A DNA stretch of 64,000 bases from Paenibacillus agri (GTDB lineage Bacteria; Bacillota; Bacilli; Paenibacillales; Paenibacillaceae): positions 62,001-126,000 of the forward strand of contig NZ_JABWCS010000208.1 in assembly GCF_013359945.1 (NCBI RefSeq), given 5' to 3'. This document shows, in pieces, positions 46,462 to 55,628 of the stretch (positions are counted from its first letter, which is position 1; the number at the start of each line of letters is the position of its first letter). Below the pieces are notes generated by a model. It worked only from the letters and a program-made list of their open reading frames with translations. It was not told where the DNA came from and did no database searches. Made by a program: the position numbers and the translations under genes.

Positions 46462-46773
46462 TTATAGGCTCAAATCGATCCGGCGCCCTTTGTACGGATG
46501 CTCGGCATCACGGCTTCCATCAGACTTGTGACCTTTTTCCTGCGAAGAATGTCCTCCTGGATTGTTGCCCCGTCCACCATCATCACGCAAGGCAGGCTCT
46601 GAAGGATCATCGACCTCCCCAGTGCGCTGAGTCATTTCCTGGCTTTGCTTAACATTCTGTGCAGCTAGCTGCTGCTGGTCTGCTGCAGGACGATGCTGAA
46701 GCTCGTTCTGAATTCTTCCCGCCTCTGTTGTCCGAGGCACAGCAATTTGCAACTCCACCGGTTTCAGACTCAT
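46462..46773 (-). CDS. Small hydrophilic protein of the che operon, unknown
   Basis: 103 aa with no membrane segment. The first 30 residues (LKPVELQIAVPRTTEAGRI) look conserved in style; the rest is Gln-rich, then Gly/Asp/Lys/His-rich and probably disordered, ending KGRRIDLSL. ATG with AAAAGAGGG seven nt upstream. I do not recognise a family with a function. Position between fapA and the SwrB-like gene suggests a motility-linked role. Confidence 0.65.
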   Translation of the reverse strand: MSLKPVELQIAVPRTTEAGRIQNELQHRPAADQQQLAAQNVKQSQEMTQRTGEVDDPSEPALRDDGGRGNNPGGHSSQEKGHKSDGSRDAEHPYKGRRIDLSL

Positions 46774-46838
46774 GTCGACCCTCTTTTCACAAAATAGGAA
46801 TTTGTAAATGGCCGGCCGCCGATGCTGCCCACCTGAGT

Positions 46839-48242
46839 TTAGATGTACGGCGTGATTGAAATATCACCTTCGCTGTACGCGAAAACGACCCGCTCTGTCG
46901 GGTCTTTTACATATCTAGTGTATCTGCCAATTACGATTTTGCATCCTCCGTATATCGTCTTGACAACTTCTATCCTGGCTCTACCTGTATCCTCTAGCAT
47001 TTTCTCGATCTCAAGCACTCTGCTCTTGATAATTGTCTCTTCCCTCTGATGGGATTGCTTTGTTGCATTAAGCTTGACGCGAAGTGCTATTTTGTCGGGA
47101 GACAGCTGACCATTATTCGCCAATTGATTCAAAAGATAAAGGGCTTTGGTGGTCTTGTCATCATTCTCAAGCAGTTGGCGGAGCTGTTGACGGAGTTCAT
47201 TAATCTCATTCCTCAGCTCTGGTAATACCCCCACTTCAAGAGCTGTTGCCGTAGACATCGTGTTACCTATTGTCCGTGCGATCACCCGCTCGCCGGCCTG
47301 AACAGTTCCACCGACAATCAGACCTTTTGTGCCATTACACACTACGTCGTGTCCAGCACGTATATCAGAGTGCATAATGCTCTGCGAGACAATAACGTCT
47401 TCTCCTGCAGCTACATTCCCGTCTTGGATAAAGGACACCTTTACATTTTTACCAGCGCTGACATGGCCTTTGTGATAACCGATAATGCCGCCTGTAATCT
47501 CGATGGAGCCTCCGGCGATTAGTTCAGCACCTTCCACTCCACCAACCACCCGAATATCGCCCTCCGATTTAACAGAGAACCCGGTGAGAACATTACCACG
47601 GATAACAACGGTACCCACAAAATCAATATTTCCCGTACTGTAATCCACATCACCGTTGACTTCATACACCGGAAATACGTTGATTTTGCCTTTATCCGTA
47701 ATCGTCACAAGGCCGTCTATTGCAGCATACATCGAGGTCTCTTCATTGCTGACCAGGACATTTTTACCGACTTTAAACTGGGCTTCCCGACCAGCCTTAA
47801 ATGGTAGTTCTTCACCCGTCACCATTTTACCTGGTTTACCGGCTAATGGAGGAACGGTCTTGGCAATCAGTTGGCCTTTACGGACATTTTGTAGCCGGAC
47901 CAAATCCTTATAGTCGACCTTCCCGTCAGCCTTCTCAGCCGGCCCACGGTTCTCTTCCATATCAATGGTAAGAACAACTCGTCCATCGGTACCATTCTCG
48001 GCGGAGTCTCCAATCGCTATAGGTACTCTATTGAAGAAATACTCCTCGGGATGAGTACTGAGACGCTGGACAATATCCCGTTGAATACCATATCTGATAT
48101 TATGACTGTGCAGAAAAGCCTCCAGCTCTTCGATCGAACAGGAAAAATTCTCGTCTTTTTTGGAAAACTGGAGGTAAGCAATTCCTTTGTCATCCGAGAA
48201 TGTAATGCTCAGGTACTGATTCAAAGCATAATGACCGATCAA
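46839..48242 (-). CDS. fapA: FapA family polymerizing-type protein (DUF342)
   Basis: 467 aa. N-terminal region, then a repeated Gly-rich right-handed beta-helix (VNGDVDYSTGNIDFVGTVVIRGNV; EGDIRVVGGVEGAELIAGGSIEITGG; AGHDVVCNG), and a C-terminal coiled coil (about 335-420). Typical of DUF342/FapA proteins, which often lie next to sigD in flagellar operons. No enzymatic motif. TTG start about six nt after GGGGGAG. Role undefined; a scaffold is plausible. Confidence 0.85.
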   Translation of the reverse strand: MIGHYALNQYLSITFSDDKGIAYLQFSKKDENFSCSIEELEAFLHSHNIRYGIQRDIVQRLSTHPEEYFFNRVPIAIGDSAENGTDGRVVLTIDMEENRGPAEKADGKVDYKDLVRLQNVRKGQLIAKTVPPLAGKPGKMVTGEELPFKAGREAQFKVGKNVLVSNEETSMYAAIDGLVTITDKGKINVFPVYEVNGDVDYSTGNIDFVGTVVIRGNVLTGFSVKSEGDIRVVGGVEGAELIAGGSIEITGGIIGYHKGHVSAGKNVKVSFIQDGNVAAGEDVIVSQSIMHSDIRAGHDVVCNGTKGLIVGGTVQAGERVIARTIGNTMSTATALEVGVLPELRNEINELRQQLRQLLENDDKTTKALYLLNQLANNGQLSPDKIALRVKLNATKQSHQREETIIKSRVLEIEKMLEDTGRARIEVVKTIYGGCKIVIGRYTRYVKDPTERVVFAYSEGDISITPYI

Positions 48243-48272
48243 ATTATACTCCCCCTTGTCACCGCAGTACGG

Positions 48273-49061
48273 TTAATCGTTTTGCATAAGAAGATCACGG
48301 TTTTTCTCCAGCGTTCCCCTCAGCCGCAAAATAGCTTTAGAATGGAGCTGCGAAATCCGCGAGGGGGATAGTGACATGACCTCGGCAATTTCGCTTAAAG
48401 ACAAATCTTCATAATATAAAAGGGACACCACGGTCCGTTCTTTCACCGTTAGTTTCTCAATGCCTTTGGTAAGGGTCTCACGCAAATAAAATTCGTTCAC
48501 CTTGCGATCCGGGTTCTTTGCCTTGTCATCCACAAGGATGGACATCCGGGTCTCCGATTCTTCTTCGCGAATGGGGTCTTCCAGTGAGCAGAGTGACATA
48601 ACGGCCACATCCTGCAGCATATTTTGAAATTCTTGTTCGCTAATATTCAGGTATTGACTCATTTCTTCGTCGGTAACAGACCGTAAATATTTCTGTTCCA
48701 TCTGTTGATAAGCATCTTCGATTTTTTTGGCTTTCTCCCGCACCGACCGGGGAACCCAGTCACTCTGGCGCAAAGAATCAAGGATCGCCCCACGTACCCG
48801 CCAGGAGGCATAGGTCTGGAACTGGAGCCCCCGCTTATAGTCGAATTTTTCAATGGCATCAATCAGTCCCATAACACCATTGCTGGCTAAATCATCCTTG
48901 GATACGTTCTTGGGCAATCCTACAGCCAAACGGCTGGATACGTAATCTACAATATGGAGATAACTCTCAATCAGCTTTTTCTTCGCTTCAGGATCGCCGT
49001 GTTCTTTCCACTGTGTCCATAGCTCGTCTATCTCCGATTGAGAAGCTTTACGCTCGTTCAA
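48273..49061 (-). CDS. sigD: Flagellar RNA polymerase sigma factor SigD (FliA, sigma-28)
   Basis: 262 aa sigma-70 family group 3. Region 2 (IVDYVSSRLAVGLP; GVMGLIDAIEKFDYKRGLQFQTYASWRVRGAILDSLR), region 3 and region 4 (LTVKERTVVSLLYYEDLSLSEIAEVMSLSPSRISQLHSKAILRLR). Directs late flagellar, chemotaxis and autolysin genes. TTG start with AGGGTGA upstream. Followed by fapA rather than directly by swrB as in Bacillus. Confidence 0.97.
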   Translation of the reverse strand: MNERKASQSEIDELWTQWKEHGDPEAKKKLIESYLHIVDYVSSRLAVGLPKNVSKDDLASNGVMGLIDAIEKFDYKRGLQFQTYASWRVRGAILDSLRQSDWVPRSVREKAKKIEDAYQQMEQKYLRSVTDEEMSQYLNISEQEFQNMLQDVAVMSLCSLEDPIREEESETRMSILVDDKAKNPDRKVNEFYLRETLTKGIEKLTVKERTVVSLLYYEDLSLSEIAEVMSLSPSRISQLHSKAILRLRGTLEKNRDLLMQND

Positions 49062-49149
49062 CAGCTTTCACCCTTCCCAAAGTTTAGTCAGCGTGCCCTG
49101 AGTGAGGAACCGTACAGCTTGGCCGAATACCGGTTCCTGCAGCACTACC

Positions 49150-49569
49150 TTATTCTTCTTTCAGGTGACGAACGGCCTTGGCCAATTCTTCAGGATCTTT
49201 CATAGTAACCAGCTTGGGCGGATTTAGCGGTGTGAATCCTCCGTTATCCCCATTCCCTTCGGCCGGCTTAGGCTTCAAAAGATTCTTCAATTCCTCATCC
49301 TCATCCGGAGTGCTGATATTTAGTCTGGCACCCAGCGCTTCTTCGCCATCCCCTGCAGCAGGGTCCGTGAGTTCTTGTGGTTCCGTTTGTTTCATCATAA
49401 CACCCAATACCCATCTAAGAAGAAATGCAAGCAAGAACCAGGTGATAAATCCAAATAATCCTCGAATCAGACTGGTCATTAGTAAGTTATTTCCGTAAGT
49501 GACAAGGAAGGTCAACATAAATCCTACCACGCCAGACAGCAAATTTATCAAAATGTTTCCAATCATCAT
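49150..49569 (-). CDS. Small membrane protein between cheD and sigD, unknown
   Basis: 139 aa. Two hydrophobic segments (about 5-25 and 32-58) joined by a short turn, then an acidic cytoplasmic-looking tail of about 80 residues ending in the helix DPEELAKAVRHLKEE. Its ATG shares a base with the cheD stop (TAATG), so it is translated with cheD. No family recognised; not present at this site in B. subtilis. Possibly accessory to chemotaxis or flagella. Confidence 0.7.
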   Translation of the reverse strand: MMIGNILINLLSGVVGFMLTFLVTYGNNLLMTSLIRGLFGFITWFLLAFLLRWVLGVMMKQTEPQELTDPAAGDGEEALGARLNISTPDEDEELKNLLKPKPAEGNGDNGGFTPLNPPKLVTMKDPEELAKAVRHLKEE

Positions 49570-50063
49570 TATAATTCCTTAGCGCCTTTTTGCACACTTC
49601 GGATATACAAGACTCCGGTGCTACAGGCGATCTCTATCGTACGGCCATAATTGCCGCCGGTATCTTCAGCGATTAACGGAATGTTCAAAGCTTCAAGTGC
49701 CAACTTACAGGATTCCACATTACGAGGCCCGATCCTCATGGTGTCACTCCCTCCAGCAAAGGCAAACATCTGCGAGCCTCCGGCCATCTTGGCGACGATT
49801 CGGCTGCGGACCGCCCCAAGTGCCAGCAGACGGTTCAATAGTTCCGGCACAGCTGTATCGGCAAACTTGGCGATATTGAGCTGCCCCTCCCTGGCAATTT
49901 CAGAGGAAGGCAACATTACATGCGCCATTCCCGCCAGCTTTTTGCCCGGATCATACAGGGTCAATCCTACACAGGAGCCAAGTCCAGTTGTACGAATCAG
50001 ACCCTGACTCCCGACATTAAGATCTGCCATGCCTACCTTTATGATGGTTTGTTCATCAATCAT
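49569..50063 (-). CDS. cheD: Chemoreceptor glutamine deamidase CheD
   Basis: 164 aa. The Cys-His-Thr catalytic set is visible: TTGLGSCVGLTLYD (Cys), MAHVMLPSS (His) and the later KMAGGSQMFAF region. Deamidates receptor glutamines and binds CheC to raise its phosphatase activity. Overlaps the cheC end by 8 nt. ATG start with AGGAG upstream. Confidence 0.95.
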   Translation of the reverse strand: MIDEQTIIKVGMADLNVGSQGLIRTTGLGSCVGLTLYDPGKKLAGMAHVMLPSSEIAREGQLNIAKFADTAVPELLNRLLALGAVRSRIVAKMAGGSQMFAFAGGSDTMRIGPRNVESCKLALEALNIPLIAEDTGGNYGRTIEIACSTGVLYIRSVQKGAKEL

Positions 50064-50682
50064 TGTCGAAAGGAACTCCTAGTGATTTGAAGATTTTCGG
50101 GAACGATTCCGGATCGGGGATGAGGAAGAATTGTCCTTCAATCTCATTTTGCCCTTCCAGAAACGTCGTATCTATCAGCAAAGCATCATCGCCCATTTGC
50201 CCAAACTGTAACAGGCCGTAGCCCAGAATTGCACCGGCCATGTCCATTGCGAGTGCCGGCACCGTTGGGTACATGGTAAGCGAAGTAAAATCGGCTAGTG
50301 AGGACAGATAGGAACCAGCCAAAATGTTGCCGATTTCATTCAATGCGGATAATTCCATTTCGCTCAATTCTTCCCCACCAGACAGCTCGATCCCGGCCAC
50401 ACGGCTGAGCAGATTGACGGCAGCTTCCGGTGTAAGGATGAAGAACAGATTGCCAGGTGCATCACCTTCAACCCGCAGGAATACGGCATACACCAATTCT
50501 TCGGCTCCGCCGACTTTCTCAGTAATTTCCTCAAAGTTGAGCAGCTGGACCTTTGGTACGGCCATATCAATCGGTTTGCCCAGCAGCTGAGATAACGCGG
50601 TGGCAGCGTTACCTGCTCCTATATTACCGACTTCCTTGAGCACGTCCATTTTGAAATCCTTGAAGTTTTTGAACAACTCCAC
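50056..50682 (-). CDS. cheC: CheY-P phosphatase CheC
   Basis: 208 aa with both phosphatase motifs ExxN: LKEVGNIGAGNAATAL (near 15-30) and LNEIGNILAGSYLSSL (near 115). Dephosphorylates CheY-P with CheD. GTG start with TGGAGGG upstream. Four nt after cheW. Confidence 0.95.
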   Translation of the reverse strand: MELFKNFKDFKMDVLKEVGNIGAGNAATALSQLLGKPIDMAVPKVQLLNFEEITEKVGGAEELVYAVFLRVEGDAPGNLFFILTPEAAVNLLSRVAGIELSGGEELSEMELSALNEIGNILAGSYLSSLADFTSLTMYPTVPALAMDMAGAILGYGLLQFGQMGDDALLIDTTFLEGQNEIEGQFFLIPDPESFPKIFKSLGVPFDND

Positions 50683-50685
50683 TGG

Positions 50686-51147
50686 TTAGCCCTCCAGGCC
50701 TTCCAATTGTACGATTTCGCTCTTGTTGAGCACCTCGGACAAATTGAGCATGATCAGCAGACGGTCTTCCCCGATTTTGGCCACCCCGTCCAAGTACTTG
50801 GCTTTGATGCCACCCACAACATCTGGAGGTGTATCAATGGAATCCCTGTTAAGATCAATGACATCATTGGCGGAATCTACGATGAAGCCTACTTCCATCT
50901 CGTTCACAGCTACTATAATTACTCTTGTCTGGTCGGTGTGCTCAGCCTCAGCAATGCCGAAGCGGCCGCGAAGATCAATCACAGGGATCACAACCCCGCG
51001 CAAATTGATTACTCCCTTGATAAAAGAATACGTCTTTGGTACACGTGTGATCGGCATCATACGCTCGATGGTCTGCACCTTATCCACTTCAATGCCGTAT
51101 TCTTCGACACCTAATTTGAACACTATCACTTTAATATCTTCAGCCAT
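50686..51147 (-). CDS. cheW: Chemotaxis coupling protein CheW
   Basis: 153 aa CheW domain (IVFKLGVEEYGIEVDKVQTIERMMPITRVP; FIKGVINLRGVVIPVIDLRGRFG; FIVDSANDVIDL). Bridges receptors and CheA. ATG with AGGGAGGT nine nt upstream. Confidence 0.97.
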   Translation of the reverse strand: MAEDIKVIVFKLGVEEYGIEVDKVQTIERMMPITRVPKTYSFIKGVINLRGVVIPVIDLRGRFGIAEAEHTDQTRVIIVAVNEMEVGFIVDSANDVIDLNRDSIDTPPDVVGGIKAKYLDGVAKIGEDRLLIMLNLSEVLNKSEIVQLEGLEG

Positions 51148-51174
51148 GGAATGAACCTCCCTGTTCTATCCTAG

Positions 51175-53271
51175 TTATTTAATAAAAGCGTTCGGATCAA
51201 TAATGAGTGCCACCTGTCCGTCACCAAGAATCGTAGCGCCGGATATGCCTTGAATCTCAGGCAGATATTTGCCGAGATTCTTGATTACGATCTCGTTCTG
51301 CCCGATAAAATCCTGTACCGCCAGGGCCACGAGACGTTCTCCCTTACGGACCACAACGATTTCTGTTTCTTCCTCAGTACTTTCATCATAATCGGGTATG
51401 GAGAATATGCGGCTCAAGGAAACGAGCGGAATATGGCTGCCTCGGAACTCCAGCATTTTGTTGCCATGAATGGTACGGATTTGAGTTTGCTTGATGATGC
51501 CTGTCTCTACAATCGAGGATAACGGAATCGCATACTTCTCCGAGCCCAGCTTAATCATCATTGCCGCAATGATCGACAGTGTAAGTGGAAGCTGTACCGA
51601 GAAGTTAGTCCCTTTACCCGGTGTGGAGTAAATGGTAACATTGCCGCCCAGCGCAGTAATCTTGGCCTTAACAACGTCCAATCCCACGCCACGTCCGGAA
51701 ACGTCGGAGATGACTTCCGCCGTACTGAAGCCTGGGGCGAACAACATTTGATAAGCTTCTTCATCCGTCTTGCTTGCCGCTTCTTCTTGGGTAAGAATCC
51801 CTTTCTTAACAGCAGACTTCAGAACATTCTCAGGGATAATCCCTCTTCCATCTTCTTCAATTTCAATAAATACATGGTTACCGCTATGGAATGCGCGCAG
51901 GTTAACAGTTCCGGTCTCCGGCTTGCCAGCAGCAATCCGGTCGGCAACAGATTCGATCCCATGGTCAACGGCATTGCGCAGCAAGTGCACGAGCGGATCG
52001 CCGATTTCATCAATGACGGTTCTGTCCATCTCAGTCTCAGCACCGGTAATTACAAGATCAACCTTCTTGTCCAAAGACTTGGCAAGGTCACGAATCATCC
52101 GCGGGAACCGGTTGAATACCGTATCCACCGGCACCATGCGCAGCTTCATTACGATATTCTGCAAATCGGCGCTAACCCGGCTCATATGCTCTACCGTTTC
52201 GGTAAGATCACCACTTTGCATTTCCGAAGCCAGCTGTTCAAGACGGACCCGGTCAATAAGCAGTTCACTGAACAGATTCATCAGGACATCCAGACGCTCA
52301 ATATCCACCCGGATGGTTCGCGACGGCGTACCGCCCGTTCGGCCAGCAGCCGGGGACTTGGCCCCTTCCTCTTTAGCAGCCGCTCTTGGTGCTGGAGTGG
52401 ATGTAGCAGCTGGTGCAACAGGAGTTTCCACAGCAACAGCTACCTCAGAAGCAGCGGCAGCTGCTTCGGCAGTGGCTGCCGCCGTGTCCTGACCAAGCTG
52501 ATGTAAGGATTCCTGATCCAGCGCAATAGCCGTCACCTTGTCAATTTCCGACAGGTTCAGGATCATGGCCTGAATTTCACTAGCATCCTTTTGAGTTATG
52601 TAATAGAGTGAAAAGCTGTGATCAAATTTCGCCTGCTCAATATCTTGAACGGAAGGGAAGGATTTAACGACCTCACCGGAGCGTTCCAAGAGATCAAACA
52701 CCATGTAAGAGCGTACCGCTTTAAGCTGACAATCCTCACGAATTGCAACCTCCACGAACATAACCTTATGGCCTTCCTGAATAGACTGCTCCAGGACAGA
52801 GAACTGGAACTCGTCCAGATGTATTGGAGTCTCAGCCTGCCCGGAAGCTGCTGGAGCACTCCCAGTCGATGCACCACCTGCTGCAGGAACTTCACCGCGA
52901 ACAATGGCCTGAAGATCGGCTACAATGGCAGAAACATCTGCCTTGCCTTCTCCGCCCCCAGTAATGTCCTGAACCATCGATTCCAGGGCATCCAGACTTT
53001 TGAATAAGGTGTCAAAAATGAAATCCTGCATCCGCAATTTGTTGTTACGAACCAGGTCAAGCACGTTCTCCATTTGGTGAGTGAGTGAAGCCAAATCCTC
53101 AAAGCCCATAGTAGCCGCCATACCTTTTAAGGTATGCGCAGAGCGGAAAATTACCTGTACGATGCTCAGATCCTCAGGATTTGCTTCCAGCCCCATCATA
53201 TTTTCGTTCAATGACTGCAGATGATCATTTGACTCATCAATAAACATGGATAAATACTGATTCATGTCCAT
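51175..53271 (-). CDS. cheA: Chemotaxis histidine kinase CheA
   Basis: 698 aa, all five domains: P1 HPt with phosphorylated His46 (IFRSAHTLKGMA), P2 CheY/CheB docking (about 155-250), an Ala/Pro-rich linker, P3 dimerisation (RVDIERLDVLMNLFSELLIDR), P4 ATPase (HLLRNAVDHGIE, EDGRGI, GRGVGLDVVK, GKGTNFSVQLPLTL) and P5 CheW-like at the C-terminus. ATG with GGGGAGGT upstream. Confidence 0.97.
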   Translation of the reverse strand: MDMNQYLSMFIDESNDHLQSLNENMMGLEANPEDLSIVQVIFRSAHTLKGMAATMGFEDLASLTHQMENVLDLVRNNKLRMQDFIFDTLFKSLDALESMVQDITGGGEGKADVSAIVADLQAIVRGEVPAAGGASTGSAPAASGQAETPIHLDEFQFSVLEQSIQEGHKVMFVEVAIREDCQLKAVRSYMVFDLLERSGEVVKSFPSVQDIEQAKFDHSFSLYYITQKDASEIQAMILNLSEIDKVTAIALDQESLHQLGQDTAAATAEAAAAASEVAVAVETPVAPAATSTPAPRAAAKEEGAKSPAAGRTGGTPSRTIRVDIERLDVLMNLFSELLIDRVRLEQLASEMQSGDLTETVEHMSRVSADLQNIVMKLRMVPVDTVFNRFPRMIRDLAKSLDKKVDLVITGAETEMDRTVIDEIGDPLVHLLRNAVDHGIESVADRIAAGKPETGTVNLRAFHSGNHVFIEIEEDGRGIIPENVLKSAVKKGILTQEEAASKTDEEAYQMLFAPGFSTAEVISDVSGRGVGLDVVKAKITALGGNVTIYSTPGKGTNFSVQLPLTLSIIAAMMIKLGSEKYAIPLSSIVETGIIKQTQIRTIHGNKMLEFRGSHIPLVSLSRIFSIPDYDESTEEETEIVVVRKGERLVALAVQDFIGQNEIVIKNLGKYLPEIQGISGATILGDGQVALIIDPNAFIK

Positions 53272-53305
53272 AAGCGGGTACCTCCCCTTCGAGTTCGCTT
53301 TTCCG

Positions 53306-54712
53306 TTATTTAACGGCTTGCACCAGTCTTGGAGCTATTTCCTGCAACGGCAGGATATGTCTAACGCACTGCAGTTCAACCGCAGAGCGCGGCATCCCAT
53401 ATACAACACAAGTCTCTTCACTCTCGGCAAAGGTTGAACAAACGCCGGATTCATAGAGAGCCTTCATCATTCGTGCTCCATCGCTTCCCATTCCTGTCAT
53501 GAGCACAGCATGACGTTCCAACGACGAAAGCGGAAGCAAGGATTCAAATAATATATCTACAGACGGCCTATGGCCGTTGCGTGCCTCTTCCTTCGTAAGA
53601 GAAAGGGTATATTGCCCGCCAGCGGTTGGAATAACCTTCATGTGATAGCCACCCGGGGCGATATAGGCGGCCCCTTGCCGCAATATCATACCCGGCTCCG
53701 CCTCTGCCACTTCCAGCGGACTGAAGGTATTCAGTCGCTGTGCCAGCGACTTCGTGAAGTTAGGCGGCATATGCTGCACAATCACGATCGGGGCTGGGAA
53801 ATCGGCCGGTATGTTCTCCAGTAGCGCCTTGAGGGCTCGTGGCCCTCCGGTTGAACAACCTACAGCGACGATTTTGCTGAGCCCCTTCGCAGAACCGGAG
53901 TTCCGGACCGGGGTTGGAGCGCCGGTCATCTCTGCCGGTTCAGCAGTGGCTTCCTGTTGTAACCGGAGTACATTCGTAGACTCACGCTCTGTTTTGAGGC
54001 GACTCCTGAACTTCTCAGAAGCAGGCTTTGCAGAAGCTGGCGGTGGTAAAACCGATTTCTTCGTGGTTTTGCTCTCCGGTGCAGCTTTTTTCTGGACAGG
54101 ATTAGCAGTGCGAGTCACCTCTGCCGGCTTAATCGCTCTATCTGCATCGGCTTGCTTGTTTGCCGGCAACCCGGAGTTGTTGGCTGGAAGCTCCAGACTC
54201 TTTCTTACAGCTTGTATACTTGGTTTAGCGGCTTGCTCCTGTGGCGCTACAGGCTCAACAGGTGTAACTTCGATGGCATGAATAGCAGTTTCTCTGACTT
54301 GTCTCTGATGACGGGCCAGCATCGCTTCTTTCATCTGCTCACGCAGCGATTCCCCCACGGCGATGATATCTTGTGAGCTGGAAATCGATGGCTTGCGGAT
54401 GAAGTCGAAGGCCCCCCACTCCAGTGCTAGAATGGTCTCCTTCATGCCTTCCTCGTTGATGCCTGACAGCATAATTACGGGAAGCGGACGCTCGGCCATG
54501 ATTATTTTCAGCGCTTCCAGGCCATTCATTTCCGGCATTTCCACATCCATGGTCACAAGGTCGGGGCATAGCTCGTTTACTTTTTCAATCGCCTCACGGC
54601 CATTGGCTGCCGTTGCCGTTACCTGAAAGTCAGCATCGTTTTCAATCAAATCGGAAATGATCTTGCGCATAAATGCAGAATCATCAACAACCAAAACTTT
54701 ATATGGCTTCAT
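53306..54712 (-). CDS. cheB: Chemotaxis response regulator methylesterase CheB, long linker
   Basis: 468 aa. Receiver domain with phospho-Asp56 (VTMDVEMPEMNG) and a C-terminal methylesterase with Ser (AVGCSTGGPRALK, near 283), His (QHMPPNFTKSLA) and Asp (MGSDGARMM). The linker (about 130-272) is near 140 residues of Ala/Pro/Lys/Thr-rich sequence, making the protein over 100 residues longer than usual. Demethylates or deamidates receptors. ATG with GGTGGA upstream. Confidence 0.95.
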   Translation of the reverse strand: MKPYKVLVVDDSAFMRKIISDLIENDADFQVTATAANGREAIEKVNELCPDLVTMDVEMPEMNGLEALKIIMAERPLPVIMLSGINEEGMKETILALEWGAFDFIRKPSISSSQDIIAVGESLREQMKEAMLARHQRQVRETAIHAIEVTPVEPVAPQEQAAKPSIQAVRKSLELPANNSGLPANKQADADRAIKPAEVTRTANPVQKKAAPESKTTKKSVLPPPASAKPASEKFRSRLKTERESTNVLRLQQEATAEPAEMTGAPTPVRNSGSAKGLSKIVAVGCSTGGPRALKALLENIPADFPAPIVIVQHMPPNFTKSLAQRLNTFSPLEVAEAEPGMILRQGAAYIAPGGYHMKVIPTAGGQYTLSLTKEEARNGHRPSVDILFESLLPLSSLERHAVLMTGMGSDGARMMKALYESGVCSTFAESEETCVVYGMPRSAVELQCVRHILPLQEIAPRLVQAVK

Positions 54713-54749
54713 ATCATTTCCACCTCTGTTCCTGAGTTCAGAACATGTA

Positions 54750-55628
54750 CTACCTGTTTCGTATTAACCACTTGCGAATAAACCCCTTAATCCCCTGAAC
54801 TTTGGTTTCTATGGCAGCATCGCTTGCCAGATAACGAACAGCTAGAAGATGAACGTCTTTAGCTGCTGCGCTGTTTGGGTAGGCTAGAATGAACGGTACT
54901 TGTCTTTTCACGGCCTGAACCACATGGGAATCACTGCTGATATGACCCAAGAAAGGAAGATTCAGTTGTAAAAACCGGCTAGCTGCCATTCGAATTTTAT
55001 CACTAGTTGTTGCTGCTTCCCGTATGTCCCCGGCTTGATTGACAATAAGTCTGAAAGAAACATCGGGTTGAGAGTTATGTACCACTTTCATTAGTGCATA
55101 GGCGTCAGTTATAGCCGTTGGCTCTGGGGTGGTGACCACCAGACAGTCATCGGCAGACGAGATGAATTTCATCGTTTCCTTGGACAAGCCAGCACCTGTA
55201 TCAAACAGAATAAAATCCATGCTGTCGGCAATCTCGGCGATCTGGGTTGTAAAATAATTGAGATCAGCCTCAGAGAGCGAGAACAGCACGTCCATGCCAG
55301 AGCCTCCTGCAATGAAAGGAAGATCTTGCGGCCCGAGTTGAACGACCCGGTGAATATCGGCTTCTCTTGTTAGCAAATGATAGAGATTATATCTGGGAGA
55401 GACCCCCATTAACACATCTATGTTCGCCATCCCGATATCAGCGTCGAATAAAAGAACTTTCTTGCCCAGTGACTGAAGGGCCAACGCAAAATTCAGTGTG
55501 AAATTCGATTTGCCAACACCGCCTTTTCCACTGCAGACTGTAATAACCCTGGCAGCAGAACCTTCCTTGGTTATACGTTTGGTGTCTTGGCTGGACACAA
55601 GATGTCTTAAAGATTGCGCTTGATCCAT
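54750..55628 (-). CDS. flhG: Flagellar number regulator FlhG (YlxH, MinD-like ATPase)
   Basis: 292 aa deviant Walker A ATPase (VCSGKGGVGKSN near 32-42; LLFDADIGMANIDVLMG; ILFDTGAGLSKE). N-terminal DQAQSLR matches the FlhF-activating motif. Controls flagellar number with FlhF. Its ATG shares a base with the flhF stop. Confidence 0.95.
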   Translation of the reverse strand: MDQAQSLRHLVSSQDTKRITKEGSAARVITVCSGKGGVGKSNFTLNFALALQSLGKKVLLFDADIGMANIDVLMGVSPRYNLYHLLTREADIHRVVQLGPQDLPFIAGGSGMDVLFSLSEADLNYFTTQIAEIADSMDFILFDTGAGLSKETMKFISSADDCLVVTTPEPTAITDAYALMKVVHNSQPDVSFRLIVNQAGDIREAATTSDKIRMAASRFLQLNLPFLGHISSDSHVVQAVKRQVPFILAYPNSAAAKDVHLLAVRYLASDAAIETKVQGIKGFIRKWLIRNR

